Positions 38,801 through 45,645 of a stretch of 64,000 nt of DNA are shown here, piece by piece; positions within the stretch are counted from its first letter, which is position 1, and every line of letters starts with the position of its first letter. The stretch is from Symsagittifera roscoffensis (Eukaryota; Xenacoelomorpha; Acoela; Convolutidae): assembly GCF_963678635.1 (NCBI RefSeq), contig NW_026971290.1, forward strand, positions 1 through 64,000. The letters run 5' to 3'. The translations under genes were made by a program, and so were the position numbers. Under the pieces are notes generated by a model, which did not search any database, was not told where the DNA came from, and saw nothing but the letters and a program-made list of their open reading frames with translations.

Positions 38801-39115
38801 AGAGCAATGCAAGAAAAGATCGAAAGAAACAATCGGAAGCAATGCAAACCCGCGAAATATGAAAAACAACCGACAAAAACCACTCAAAAGAGAAACTCGA
38901 AAACGTATCAACTAACGCCTCTGAGAACAAGGAGGTGTCTAAATAAAGAATGATGATGATGATGATGATGATGATACTTTGAATGGGTATTGATCTTACC
39001 TGAGAACATTGGTCGTAGCAGCTTCCCTTTTTGGGCTCGGAGGGTTCCACCATAGCCGACATGCAGCATTTGGCATAATTGTCTACCATCAGATACATCT
39101 CGGGTTCCTTATTTG
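14470..39115 (-). CDS. RECK: RECK orthologue, sixteen joined coding exons (CC2 repeat to stop)
   Basis: Reversion-inducing cysteine-rich protein with Kazal motifs. In vertebrates it is a GPI-anchored extracellular protein that restrains matrix metalloproteases and ADAM10 and acts with Gpr124 as a Wnt7 co-receptor. Sixteen minus-strand exons (listed separately) join with GT-AG sites and consistent phase to about 1035 codons, already longer than human RECK (971 aa). Order: cysteine repeats CC2-CC5, frizzled-like CRD, a cysteine-rich middle, three Kazal modules, a C-terminal domain. Diagnostic matches to human RECK include DPQVFRAIACALTIKPC (human QPEMWKAIACSLQIKPC), FNNQPDFTFRRC, CGTNGHSYSSPCAAYYDR and PQCDVFGHLS. 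Oddities are an acidic insert in the CRD, loss of four cysteines in Kazal 1, a CC-to-AC change in CC3 and a weak GPI tail. The N-terminus (signal peptide, CC1) lies upstream and is not securely found. Identity is very sure; individual junctions are sure to fairly sure. Confidence 0.94.
15343..15587 (-). CDS. RECK: RECK exon: post-Kazal C-terminal domain, part 1
   Basis: Acceptor tttcttttcag, donor TTG|GTACGT; two bases in, phase 0 out. It encodes DKEPRQCYKIGDSC to LAVRQQITL. VCCPICGSVARLI and VLAVRQQI match human ACCPLCAGMLRVL and LQKIRMHV. Confidence 0.93.
16038..16171 (-). CDS. RECK: RECK exon: Kazal 3
   Basis: Acceptor cgtgttgcag, donor ATCA|GTGAGT; one base in, one out. It encodes CDQMCELRQV, then CGTNGHSYSSPCAAYYDR and VDYPGRC, close to human CGHNGETYSSVCAAYSDR and VDYYGDC. 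All six Kazal cysteines are present. Confidence 0.96.
16330..16370 (-). mobile_element. Fragment of SINE family A
   Basis: The minus strand reads CTCGCTGCTTCAGAGTGAAG, then CATCAATACCCAGC. This is the middle of the family A SINE; both ends are lost. It lies in a RECK intron. Confidence 0.55.
16772..16990 (-). CDS. RECK: RECK exon: spacer and Kazal 2
   Basis: Acceptor atggtttag, donor AG|GTAGGA; one base in, two out. It encodes CWRSMCPVGFKCVTNREVCL, then CIQHRCVREDDC, CDEQGNTHASRC and EISYPG. It matches the human order RCIPKPQVCL, CVPRQLAC, VCDTDH and SLSYKG. Confidence 0.93.
17577..17729 (-). CDS. RECK: RECK exon: degenerate Kazal 1
   Basis: Acceptor tgttttgaag, donor AG|GTATGT; one base in, two out. 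It encodes YGFEFTGMPSNADDEYLASC, then ASNGRTYPNDQVTEALG and LGPC. It aligns without gaps near human FTGLPCNCADQF and GQNGRTYPSACIARC, but four of the six Kazal cysteines are replaced. The two retained correspond to C3 and C6. Confidence 0.92.
17977..18130 (-). CDS. RECK: RECK exon: CNxCSC module before Kazal 1
   Basis: Acceptor ttggttgcag, donor AA|GTATGA; two bases in, two out. It encodes VTVSATERSK to LDNLN and contains CNFCSCLDSVSYCTKRLC, nearly the human CNVCSCFAGNLVCSTRLC. Confidence 0.94.
18453..18725 (-). CDS. RECK: RECK exon: VWC-like cysteine-rich segment
   Basis: Acceptor aattgtag, chosen over the downstream ggttgcag because only it fits the phase left by the upstream donor and keeps the paired cysteines (KCNRGCSVQ, human FCVQGCKLG). 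Donor CCA|GTTAGT. It encodes SVQAWTTIHM to NGATDKS and contains IKQCVVCRC, matching human YKICSC. Confidence 0.86.
19418..19612 (-). CDS. RECK: RECK exon: cysteine-rich middle region
   Basis: Acceptor gtctttcag, donor AGAG|GTACAC; two bases in, one out. It encodes EIRGQKSSNG to VPNKCNR. VTYPCSSSNMC and DREVCEV match human VTHPCNPNPC and NELCEV. The segment between is richer in serine and poorer in cysteine than in human. Confidence 0.88.
19908..20077 (-). CDS. RECK: RECK exon: C-terminal part of frizzled-like domain
   Basis: Acceptor ttgttttag, donor AGTG|GTGAGT; one base in, one out. It encodes DDCYRLLSKCANASDQ to VSIYALS, aligning with human KSDCVEILKKCGDQ and NCIPLDTYL. One NAS sequon is visible. 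Confidence 0.92.
20333..20614 (-). CDS. RECK: RECK exon: frizzled-like cysteine-rich domain core
   Basis: Acceptor cgttctag, donor TG|GTAAGC; one base in, two out. It encodes PDFTFRRCTDEADQA to QTSKIC. SNCDPQVFRAIACALTIKPC is the strongest single match to RECK in the window. An acidic, serine/threonine-rich insert (HLEEGADDDATTSSKK) not present in human lies before the conserved block. Confidence 0.96.
20795..21021 (-). mobile_element. tRNA-derived SINE, family A, copy 2
   Basis: Reverse-complement copy of the SINE at 5.2 kb, inside a RECK intron. The minus strand reads GTGGTGAAGTGGTTACGTCT, then GGATGTTCGAGGCCC (better-kept B box), GTGAGGCAACATTACCCAGC and a tail ending near GTGGATAAATGATCTT. 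Confidence 0.78.
21165..21337 (-). CDS. RECK: RECK exon: end of CC5, start of frizzled-like domain
   Basis: Acceptor tgtgttgtag, donor CA|GTTAGT; phase 0 in, two bases out. An in-frame TAG directly before the exon forces the start at this acceptor. It encodes IFSKDSSRGA to CSSFNN. GQCRPGCSRMNFCSSFNN aligns with human REPCQLGCRNLTYCTNFNN. Confidence 0.93.
22550..22698 (-). CDS. RECK: RECK exon: linker and CC5 repeat, first half
   Basis: Acceptor tatattttag, donor GTG|GTAAGA; two bases in, phase 0 out. It encodes a proline/serine linker, then GLYCCNLLPKEDQSCNDKC, matching human KLHCCSKANTSTCRELC. Confidence 0.93.
22956..23171 (-). CDS. RECK: RECK exon: CC4 repeat
   Basis: Acceptor ccattttag, donor GCAG|GTGAAT; two bases in, one out. 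It begins TSCCDEIASR, with a later CSQAKC and EANC, matching the human CC4 pattern LYCCDRAEDHAC...CKRI. CC4 is the repeat linked to Wnt7 and Gpr124 signalling in vertebrate work. Here its CC-to-C spacing is longer than in human. Confidence 0.92.
23540..23670 (-). CDS. RECK: RECK exon: CC3 repeat, second half
   Basis: Acceptor tttgttgcag, donor CGAT|GTAAGT; one base in, one base out. It encodes NIVSEPTEEL to YHKGTR. IGEDCLEASG corresponds to human VENYCASISP. The second cysteine of the human segment (LIHC) is absent here. One NKT sequon is visible. Confidence 0.88.
23965..24119 (-). CDS. RECK: RECK exon: end of CC2, start of CC3
   Basis: Acceptor atgtttcag, donor GA|GTAAGA; phase 0 in, two bases out. 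It encodes GMATNTIKSTC to CIRLCQELL. The spacing of the five cysteines follows human RECK, except that the CC doublet opening CC3 is reduced to AC (KACTKTK). Confidence 0.9.
24585..25085 (+). repeat. Dispersed repeat R1, copy
   Basis: Blocks: ATCGGAATGGGTCGAGTGAT, TTTCGAGCGAATACAGCGAG, GTTTATGCTTAATTTAAGCC, ACATCAGATCCTTTTATC, and the 3' signature ATTCTGTGCTACTGTGATAC then CGACTATCC. The same order is seen at 52.65-53.24 kb. Confidence 0.75.
25270..25640 (+). repeat. Dispersed repeat R3, copy 1
   Basis: AAAAAGATATTTTACCTGTG, AATCGTTCCAAATT, CCATAGACCTTAAAA and the 3' signature AACATTCAGGGCTTCG then AGCAGTCTTG. The same blocks occur at 37.18-37.48 kb. It also holds CGCGTAAGCGGAGAGTTAAT. Confidence 0.65.
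26284..26475 (-). CDS. Signal-peptide exon inside the large RECK intron
   Basis: An ATG at 26473-26475 opens a 64-codon exon ending at TCG|GTAAGA in phase 0. Residues 1-27 form a clear signal peptide (MTRSFILLATIFLLSVLPYV after an optional first five residues). The rest carries CSCDWRKNSDAECKC, four cysteines in two CxC pairs. A TATA-like tttatatta lies about 40-50 bases upstream of the ATG. The next RECK exon (acceptor at 24119) also starts in phase 0, so this could be an alternative first exon giving an N-terminally shorter secreted RECK. It could instead be exon 1 of a small nested gene, or chance. Reading through the donor, the frame continues to a stop at 26197. Confidence 0.45.
28617..28920 (+). 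repeat. Tandem repeat of ~125-130 bp units
   Basis: Two full units start at about 28618 and 28743 with ACCATAGAAA(G/T)TTCCAATGGTAG, a near palindrome. Both end in TTAGAGTCTA...TCATCATCTCAAGG; part of the second unit is repeated again. Confidence 0.75.
29278..29650. repeat. ~370 bp imperfect palindrome (foldback)
   Basis: The two halves are reverse complements around ~29462, e.g. TCTCATACCATTTAGTATGT against ACATGAATAATGGTATGAGA, and CTCTGCATCAAAAG against CTTTTGATGCAGCG. No end motif or target duplication is recognised. Confidence 0.75.
30303..30655 (+). mobile_element. tRNA-derived SINE with ATT tail, family C
   Basis: Head AGTGGTAAGGCGTTCAC (A-box-like) and TTGTATTCGATCCCATGA (B-box-like), a ~230 base body of higher GC, and a (ATT)n tail at 30617-30650. 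It lies inside the large RECK intron. Confidence 0.6.
30880..31185 (+). repeat. Dispersed repeat R2, copy 2
   Basis: Same block order as copy 1: TTGGATCAATAAATAAATT, GTCGATCACGTTTTTTGTGA, GAGTTTGCCCTCC, GAAATGAACTGAA, TTTGAGCCTGAACAAATC. It lies in the large RECK intron. Confidence 0.7.
31640..31835 (+). mobile_element. Probable 3' end of a non-LTR element with TTGAC tail
   Basis: GACCACAAGAGGCACTGCCT, then AATGGTCATAAA, then four ACTTG units ending near 31832. Short tandem tails directly after a GC-richer segment are typical of LINE or SINE 3' ends. The upstream limit is uncertain. Confidence 0.45.
33675..33759 (+). CDS. Possible plus-strand exon inside the large RECK intron
   Basis: The acceptor attatttacag and a consensus donor TTG|GTAAGT enclose one base plus 28 open codons, including SYNLVQPSLYYDDFDPSKLL. 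The local base composition is richer in C than its surroundings and the residue mix looks protein-like. No partner exon is identified, so it may be an isolated relic or chance. Confidence 0.22.
35020..35095 (+). repeat. R3, 3' end only
   Basis: CACCATTCAGGGCCTCGCTC then AGGAGTCTTG is the R3 3' signature. The rest of the repeat is absent. Confidence 0.5.
35335..36755 (+). repeat. Three tandem copies of repeat R1
   Basis: Units start near 35335, 35885 and 36390. Each begins with AATAATC(A/G)GA-like sequence plus a fused-arm segment, passes TTTCGAGCGAGTTAACAAG or a variant, and ends in the signature GTGCTACTTGCACATCAACC (35828-), GTGCTAATTGCACAACAACG (36309-) and a shorter AATACAACCGGCTACG (36740-). 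Confidence 0.65.
36859..36978 (+). repeat. Two tandem 60 bp units
   Basis: TACGATATAAAAAGACTGCT begins each unit and AAATCCCC or AAGTCCCC ends it. About 90% identical by eye. Confidence 0.8.
37180..37482 (+). repeat. Dispersed repeat R3, copy 2
   Basis: AAAAGATATTTTACTTGTG, AAATCGTTCCAAATTGG, CCATAGACCTCTAAAATCAG and AACATTCAGGGCTTCGCTC then GAGCAGTCTT. Confidence 0.65.
38800..38975 (+). mobile_element. Probable 3' end of a non-LTR element with GAT tail
   Basis: GAGAACAAGGAGGTGTCTAA, then ATAAAGA and (ATG)n to 38975, just before a RECK exon. The pattern of a coding-like segment, AATAAA and a 3-base microsatellite suggests a LINE tail. The family is not identified. Confidence 0.45.
39000..39115 (-). 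CDS. RECK: RECK exon: CC2 repeat, first half
   Basis: Acceptor ttatgtag, donor CAG|GTAAGA. The exon starts with two bases of a split codon and ends in phase 0. It encodes NYAKCCMSAM, then SCYDQC, giving the CC...CxxxC pattern of a RECK cysteine repeat. It joins across a 14.9 kb intron to the exon ending at 24119. The joined stretch CYDQCSQGMATNTIKSTC aligns with human CRQACKQASSKNDISKVC, which supports the pairing. Confidence 0.88.
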
Positions 39116-39639
39116 CTACATAAACGGAAAAAGTTTGTAATTCAAATGTATGTTTAAAACAACAATTTTGCACGTTTTCTCAAAAAATGAGTGGCCAAAA
39201 CGCCCTCTTTTTTTATACGTCAGAGGATTCGGAAAATCAATTTGACCACCAAAAAATACTGTCGACATTTTTAAATTGTTAGAACATTCACTCGCCATGC
39301 AAAAAAAATTCGAGATAAATCTCTGATATTGGCTCTTCTACAGTTTCCTCCACCTATAAACTTGATATTTTAAAGCTTTGTTGGAAATTCAGATTGTCAT
39401 GAAAGTTGGCATGTGGTTTAATTATAGGCTCATTTTAACTCAAACATATTGACAAACTAGTTTTCCTGGAATTACACTGAAAAGAAAAAAATTAGAACCA
39501 GTTTTTCTAGACACGTTCAGTGGTCGAAATAAAAACTAGATTCACGGAAATGCTTGTTTGTTTTTGTTCCAAAGAGCAAGGGAAAAATGTTGTATTCGAT
39601 TGTGTTTCAGCTTTCGTATCTTCTAAACTTTTTACACGT

Positions 39640-39850
39640 AAATTGAGGTACCACAAAAAATCATCAGAATGGGTCGAGTGATATTTGATGTTAAAGCTCA
39701 TTCAATCGTGATTCGGAGGACACAAAAAATTTCCGAAAACTTTTCTCAGTATTGGGAAAAACCGGGCTGACAATTTTCTGTTGTAGTCTAATTCCAACTA
39801 CTTTTGATGGAATTAGCAAGCAAGTTTTTAATAGCGAGCGACAAAAGCGT
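39640..39850 (+). repeat. Repeat R1, 5' part only
   Basis: CACAAAAAATCATCAGAATG, GGTCGAGTGATATTTGATG and TCGTGATTCGGAGGACAC match the start of R1. The 3' half is missing. Confidence 0.6.
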
Positions 39851-39949
39851 GCTCGAACTAGTTTCAAATTTGAGTACCTGCATTCAGTAAAAAGAAAAAA
39901 TATTAGATTATAATGGTTTTTAATTTTCAGTCTCCACAAATTTTGAAAA

Positions 39950-40935
39950 AAAATGATTATAATCGATTACAAATGGTATATAATGTTACTATTTTTCGAA
40001 ACAATAAAAATCATTACAATCCATTATAATCGATTTTTTTGAAAGCTTTTTTTCTCAAATTTTTGTTGAATTATAATGCATTATAATGGATTATAACCCA
40101 TTTTTATTCAACAAACGTCATCGCTTCATTTCGTTTTATTTTTGTTTTGTTTTGTGTGCTTTTCAGTTGGTTACTCAACTACAAGAAGCTGAAATTTTGT
40201 ATTTATAGCGCCAGGGGTGGATTGGGGGGGGGGGGGGGTTGAGGGACGGACGCCCCGTCTCCCTTCTCAGGGATTTAACCCCCTGCCGACCCGAAGGGTC
40301 CCCCTTTCAACTATCTTGAGATATCTTTTGGTGAACTTTCTAAAAGCGCCCGAGGCGCCAATATATACTAAATTACAGCGGGTAGCGCGCCAAAAGAAAA
40401 CGCTATTTTTCGGTCAAAATTTTCCATAAAAATGCCTTTTTTGGCCTGTTTTTTCACAGTTTTGCCTGCGGCCCACAGAAAATGCGACCAAAACAGGGTC
40501 TTTTTACTGCTTTGAGAGAGCTCGGAAAATCAACTTGGTCGATCTAAAAAAAGTCGACAAAAATTTTGAAAATCCGCGTCCCCTCCTCGATAAAATCCTG
40601 CATCCGCCCCTGCTTATAGCTTAAACTTAAATTAAATTTGATTTTTACTGTGTTTTCATGCAAAATAGCTAAAATATAATCCATTATAATTTATTTTTTT
40701 TTGTTAGACAAAATTTTGATACAAAAAGGGTTTATAATATATTATAACAGATTATAAGAAATTTTCGAAAAAAATAAAATAGATTATAATTTATTAAAAT
40801 GTCACCAAAATTGTTATCATCATAATGGATTAAAAATCTTATAAACATCTAAAATTGGCGCTTATAATTAATTATAATTTTGGTAAAAGTATAATTATAA
40901 TTATAATATAATCGATTATTTTCTCTTTTTACTGA
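39950..40935. repeat. Palindrome-rich ATTATAATC block, interrupted by a hAT-like element
   Basis: Many variants of ATTATAATCGATTATAAT and CCATTATAAT occur at 39950-40115 and again at 40670-40920. The hAT-like copy at 40212-40612 sits between. An array of self-complementary AT sequence with no coding potential. Confidence 0.65.
40212..40612. mobile_element. 401 bp hAT-like non-autonomous element
   Basis: Starts CAGGGGTGGATTGG with a long G run and ends CATCCGCCCCTG. TTATAGC is repeated on both sides (40203-40209, 40614-40620), with two extra bases on the left. It has split a palindrome-rich AT block. Confidence 0.75.
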
Positions 40936-41871
40936 GTGCGGGTAAGCATGTCAGCGAGCAGGTGCTTTTATTAGGATCAGCAATTTTCAAGCCGTGAAAA
41001 AACCTAATTTCACTCAGAGAAAAAATTTCTGCTAAAATTTTTTAAACTTTCTAAATTTTTTTGTTTTTTTCTTTTTCCAATGTAACATTAGATATTATGC
41101 CTAATTTGATTTTGTTCTCAGCTTTCGTCAAGCTCCTCATCACACTGGCAGAGAAAACTACACAAATTTGAAGAAATTTTTTTTCACTAATGTGGTCGGA
41201 ATTTGGGGTTGGTGAAAAAACAGATTTGGGTGGTAAAAAACCCAATAAAACCACAAAAAAGTTGGCCCTTAAAAAGTAAAATACTGTGAAAGGCTTTAAA
41301 TTATATATAGACAATTTTTTAACAATTCCCTTTATCCAATATGCAACCTTATAACTATTATCCGCCTCTTATGAAGGACCATTTCAACGGCTAATCAAAA
41401 ACTCTTATTCAAAAATTTCAATTTTATTGATTTATTTTGAAAACCAAGCCGCAATTCAAGCAACATAGAAATAAGAGCGGTTTGGTTTCATTCTTTTCGT
41501 CATAGTTTCACGCTTTTATTTCCGTCTAGTTTGTTTGCATCCAGTTTCAGAATTGCACAATACGATTCTCAATTTCTCACTTGTGTAGCAACAAATTTAG
41601 GTAATATACCTCCTCCCAACTAATTGATACGCGTCTGTTTCGGAAACACGGATTCCTTTATGCCCGAAAAGGTTGTTATAATCAGAATTAAGTATTCAAA
41701 ACTTGCAAAAGGTGGGAGGGAGATTCGTTACTAAGTACAAAATTCCCAAAGGCTTAACCGTTGAATTAGTTCATTATAGGGGTGGCAATTCGTTACTGGG
41801 TACCGAAGGGGGGAAATAGTTAAGGACATCCCTTGTGGCATGGGAATATCTACCCGATTGCGGATACTCAC

Positions 41872-41994
41872 TTGTAGGAAGTTTGCCTCCTATCTTCCTT
41901 CTCTGTCTAGACAAAGTGACGTCATTGTGTAGTGCTATGAGTGAGTTAAACTCCTCCGTCTGAATGATAGAACTATGCTGTAGATTGATATGAT
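41872..41994 (-). CDS. Candidate N-terminal RECK exon before CC2
   Basis: The donor ACAA|GTGAGT leaves one base, which fits the two-base start of the exon at 39115. It encodes a cysteine-free stretch including SSIIQTEEFNSLIALHNDV and SRQRRKIGGK. RQRR resembles a furin site. The strong acceptor tgtgttcag gives the upper end 41994 (two bases in). A weaker one (ctacagcatag, upper end 41972, one base in) would suit the exon at 44991-45135. There is no direct sequence match to vertebrate RECK; linkage rests on strand, phase and order. Confidence 0.55.
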
Positions 41995-42109
41995 CTGAAC
42001 ACAAAAAAGGTCGATACATCAACCATTCTGGATCAAACTATAGAAATATAACAAAAAGAGAATCTGAAAAAAAAAATTTATTTATTTCTTGTTAAAAATT
42101 GCATCGATT

Positions 42110-42212
42110 TTTTAAAAGCGAACACTACTCCATAAACCTTAAAAGGCAGTCCAATTATTATGGGCGGCGCAATTAATAAAGCATGCAAAATGTACGAGCA
42201 GCCTTGTTATAT
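42110..42212 (+). repeat. R3, 3' end only, diverged
   Basis: GCGAACACTACTCCATAAAC and CCTTAAAAGGCAGTCC, then ACGAGCAGCCTTG, follow the R3 3' order. Confidence 0.4.
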
Positions 42213-42675
42213 TTGCGATGCACAGAAGCGCAGCGAAACACAATTTGGCGATTGAGCTCTTTAAAGCTGGTTATCACTCAAAACGCAGACCAAGAACCAA
42301 AAACAAAGACAAACCCATAACCAATCTAAAACCTTGACTATCAATTTTATAGTTTCATATTTTCAAAAATTTATGAACGAGTCAAACTTGATCACCCTTT
42401 GAGTCTAGGTAGAATTCAACAGGCAGAACTTCAAAAAAAACAGATCACGAAAACTGATTAAAACAAACGTTGGCCAAAAAAATCAATTACGATTGTTAAA
42501 CCTTTGGAAAATTAGGTCCTTTATTATGGGATAGTTAGTTTAAGAGATCAAACAGCTGTCAAGGCAAGGATGGTGAGTGAGAATTAGCTCTTACTTAATC
42601 TCTAGCGTTCCGGTCCATAAGAAGCTTGTCAGTTGTCGGCTTTAACAAAGGTAGCATGCAAAAGCTCTATACGCA

Positions 42676-43346
42676 CCCGTGTCGAGGTGCTCACTTTATG
42701 TTTCGACCATCTCGACCAAAAGACGGTATGTTTTGACCGTGCTCGACCAAAATTCGGCATGTTTCGACCCGTGCTCAACCAAAATTCGGCATGTTTTGAC
42801 CAGCTTGACCAATCCAAATGTGCTTGACCGTGCTCGAACAAAGTAAGAAATTTTTCAACCGTGCTCGACCGAAAAAAATGTGCTCGACCAAATTCAGCTA
42901 TGTTTCGACTTCGAAACAACATAAGTTGTCCAAACTTAAACGTTATTATTTATGCTTCTGTAGTAAAATTGTATGATGATTTTTATCAGAATGAATTAAT
43001 TATTTGCAATTTAAATGCCTTGAAGAGATGAATTTTTTGAGCCATTTTCCCCATCTTTTGAAATACTTGTTTGAATATTGAGTCGAAAATGCCAAGAAAC
43101 AGTCGATATTTGAAAAAAATTTCTTTTGACTCCGAATTACCGCGAGACAACCGATATTTTTCGACCATGCTCAACTGCACTCGAAGTATCTTTCGACCGT
43201 GCTCGAAGTATGTTTCTACCGTGCTCGAGGTATGTTTCGAAATTGTGCTCGACCCAAGCCACTGTCTCATTTATTCTTTTTCGTTCGAGCAATGACATGT
43301 GCGCGACTTTGAAAGTCGAAACATAAAGTGAGCACCTCGACGAGGG
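42676..43346. mobile_element. ~670 bp element with perfect 26 bp inverted ends and CGACC repeats
   Basis: 42681-42706 and 43316-43341 are perfect reverse complements (core GAGGTGCTCACTTTATG). The arms hold repeated TTTCGACC and GTGCTCGACC motifs. The centre is AT-rich. No coding capacity is seen. Confidence 0.7.
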
Positions 43347-43904
43347 CAAGAAACTGTCTTCAAAAGGAGAAAATTCTCTTAACAAAACTCAGCCTAGAAT
43401 TGGACAACTAGTCTTAATTAATTGGAGTTCCCTTCACTGACCCTCTGAGAAAAGCAGAAACAAAGTTAATATTAAAACTATTATCAGCCTATATCTTCAA
43501 TCTGTCGGGTTATAGCCTTAAAATCAGTAAACTTTCAATAAAAATTCTTGAAAGATCTAATGACGCTATTCTGGCTAAAGACAATGATTTCACGGTTTCT
43601 CAGCGAAGTTTCATTTGTTCTAACCGCTTCATTTCCAAATCATTCACTAGTTTACACTTATCTTAATTGAATTAAAGCATTGTGGTCTGGTAAAAGGTCG
43701 GTCTGGTGAAAAACCTAGCCCCGTTGCAGCCATATTTCAAAATCAAAACTGAAAATTGTCCGATTTTTTAGGGAGAGAGGGAATGGTACGCCGGTAAAAT
43801 ATTCACTAAATTGTTAATTAGGACCAATTAACAATAAAACCAGAATTGGACTGAAGAATTGGTCTCAATAGCCAAATATAGCTAACAGACAGATTTGCAA
43901 AAAT

Positions 43905-44200
43905 CTCAATTTTCGAGTTTCAAAGAAAAAAACAGATGTTCTTCAAGCTCTTTAACTTTCTAAAACAATTTGAGTGTTGAGCAAGCTGGACCAATAGGTA
44001 TAAGCTTTCTATTTTGCTGGGAAATCTGAAAATAAATTCCTTTTTCGAAACTAGTAGTCAGTCACGTTTTTTTAAACTTTCGGTGTTCGATAGTTGAGTT
44101 TGCCTTCCTGTTAACAAAGGAAATCAACTGAACTTAAAAAGAAGTCAAAGGTCACACCGCGAAAAAGTGAGTTTGAGCCTGAACGAACTTTAATACATAC
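43905..44200 (+). repeat. Dispersed repeat R2, copy 3
   Basis: TGGACCAATAGGTATAAGC, AGTCAGTCACGTTTTTTT, TTCGATAGTTGAGTTTGCC, AAATCAACTGAACTTAAAA, TTTGAGCCTGAACGAACTTT: closest to copy 2. Confidence 0.7.
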
Positions 44201-44711
44201 GAGTCTGAACAACGTTCATTGACTCTTGATAACTCCGACTATATTTTCTCGATAATGAGACATCTTTTTTGGTCTTAATTTCTAGACTCCAAATTAAGAC
44301 CAATTAAGACCTAGACTCAAAATTAAAAACAAGAGACTCCAAATTAGGACCACTTCAAATTGAGACCCATTTATTTTCAATACAGCCAAAATGAAGACCA
44401 GCTTCAATATAACCAGTCGAAAATAATTTTTCCATATCATTTCTGTAAAAAAAATATGCAACTTGTTCTGTGTATTTTTGGCTAAATTGCCTGAATTTCA
44501 AATTCGCCAAATTGTCTGTGCGGGGCCTTATATAATCTGTAACCTAACTTTCGGCTTTGTTTATATACTTCGTGCAATTTTGGTTGGTTTATCCACACCC
44601 ATTTTAAAATGACGCCACATTTTGCCCCCCCCCCCCCACTAGGCGCTTTCTTTCAGGTAGACAAACTGGCAAGAAAAAACATCCCCTAGGGCATAGTTCC
44701 TTGGTGTAGGG

Positions 44712-44785
44712 GATGTTTAAACATGTGTTCCGATCACTTCCATAGTTCCATAGAAGTGATCGGAACAATAAAACATTTAAACATC
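44712..44785. repeat. Hairpin with ~30-base arms
   Basis: GTTCCGATCACTTC and GAAGTGATCGGAAC pair around CATAGTTCCATA. The outer parts GATGTTTAAAC and GTTTAAATGTTTT-type sequence also pair. There is no T tract or other terminator sign. Confidence 0.7.
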
Positions 44786-44990
44786 TTAAATTGAAAGATT
44801 TGCCAAAAAATAAGCATCTATGTGAATTAATAAGCTCACGCAAAATCAACGACAAAAATTCATTAGAAACTGCTATTAAAAATCATACTGCGGTAGGACC
44901 TCAGCTGAAATGAGAACACGACTTTTTTCGAACCTTTTAACGTCTCTTCGAGATTACGTTATGTGAATATTATTCGTTGACTACGCTTAC

Positions 44991-45135
44991 CTGTATGTAG
45001 GGGGTGAATGCATTTTGTGGACCAAATAAGCACTGTTGTCATCAAAACTACACTCAAAGGTGCCGTTGAACGAGTATGTGTTTTCATTCTTGAACTCATT
45101 TTCAAGGTCAAAGCTAGGTCGGCACAGAGATAAGA
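44991..45135 (-). CDS. Candidate coding exon upstream of RECK CC2
   Basis: Acceptor ggttattatcag, donor ACAG|GTAAGC. In the reading with two bases in and two out it encodes LCRPSFDLENEFKNENTYSF, then NGTFECSFDDNSAYLVHK. This looks protein-like and extracellular (one NGT sequon, two cysteines). A second open frame (phase 0 in, one base out) would instead suit the strong acceptor of the next exon. I do not recognise the domain. Confidence 0.5.
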
Positions 45136-45645
45136 CTGATAATAACCCCAGTAACTCAAATTATTAAAAATAGGGAATTGTATGTGATACCATGTTCAAG
45201 AAAACTGTTTTAATGAAGGCTGGTGGAGTTGGTTGGTAAATACAATGAAACGAAAAACTCTCAAAATCCTTTCCAAATGGTTTTTGAAAATTTCTAGCGG
45301 GCGTTATACACAAATAGGAAAGCTGCACTAATTGCAGGAAATTAGAATGGCAAAATGGAAATTAAATAGTGTAATCGGTAAAACTCGCGCTTTTCGCTTT
45401 TTCGTATCAACTATATTTAAGGTAAAAATGAACAGAAAAAAAATCAGTTCGCAAAAAAATTGTAAGTCATAATAACAACAAGTAACGTAATTAAAATCCT
45501 ACGCGTAAAAGCTACTAATAAATTTGAGCCAGGCTGAATTGAAGTACAAAAGGTATTTGTTAAAAAGCACGTTAGCTCCTACGATGCATCGCGTCTCATT
45601 AAGAATTTAGGTTAGGGGGTAATCAAGAAATAATAGACAAATTAC

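Larger units (their letters stand above)
24120..38999 (-). other. Large RECK intron (14.9 kb)
   Basis: Lies between the two exons that split the CC2 repeat. It holds the signal-peptide exon at 26.3 kb, the possible plus-strand exon at 33.7 kb, R1, R2 and R3 repeats, a foldback, tandem repeats and LINE- or SINE-like tails. The remaining AT-rich stretches show nothing supportable. Confidence 0.8.

Noticed and set aside
44712-44785. Transcription terminator
   Set aside because: Rho-independent terminators do not apply to this genome; the hairpin lacks a T tract and is probably a small foldback.
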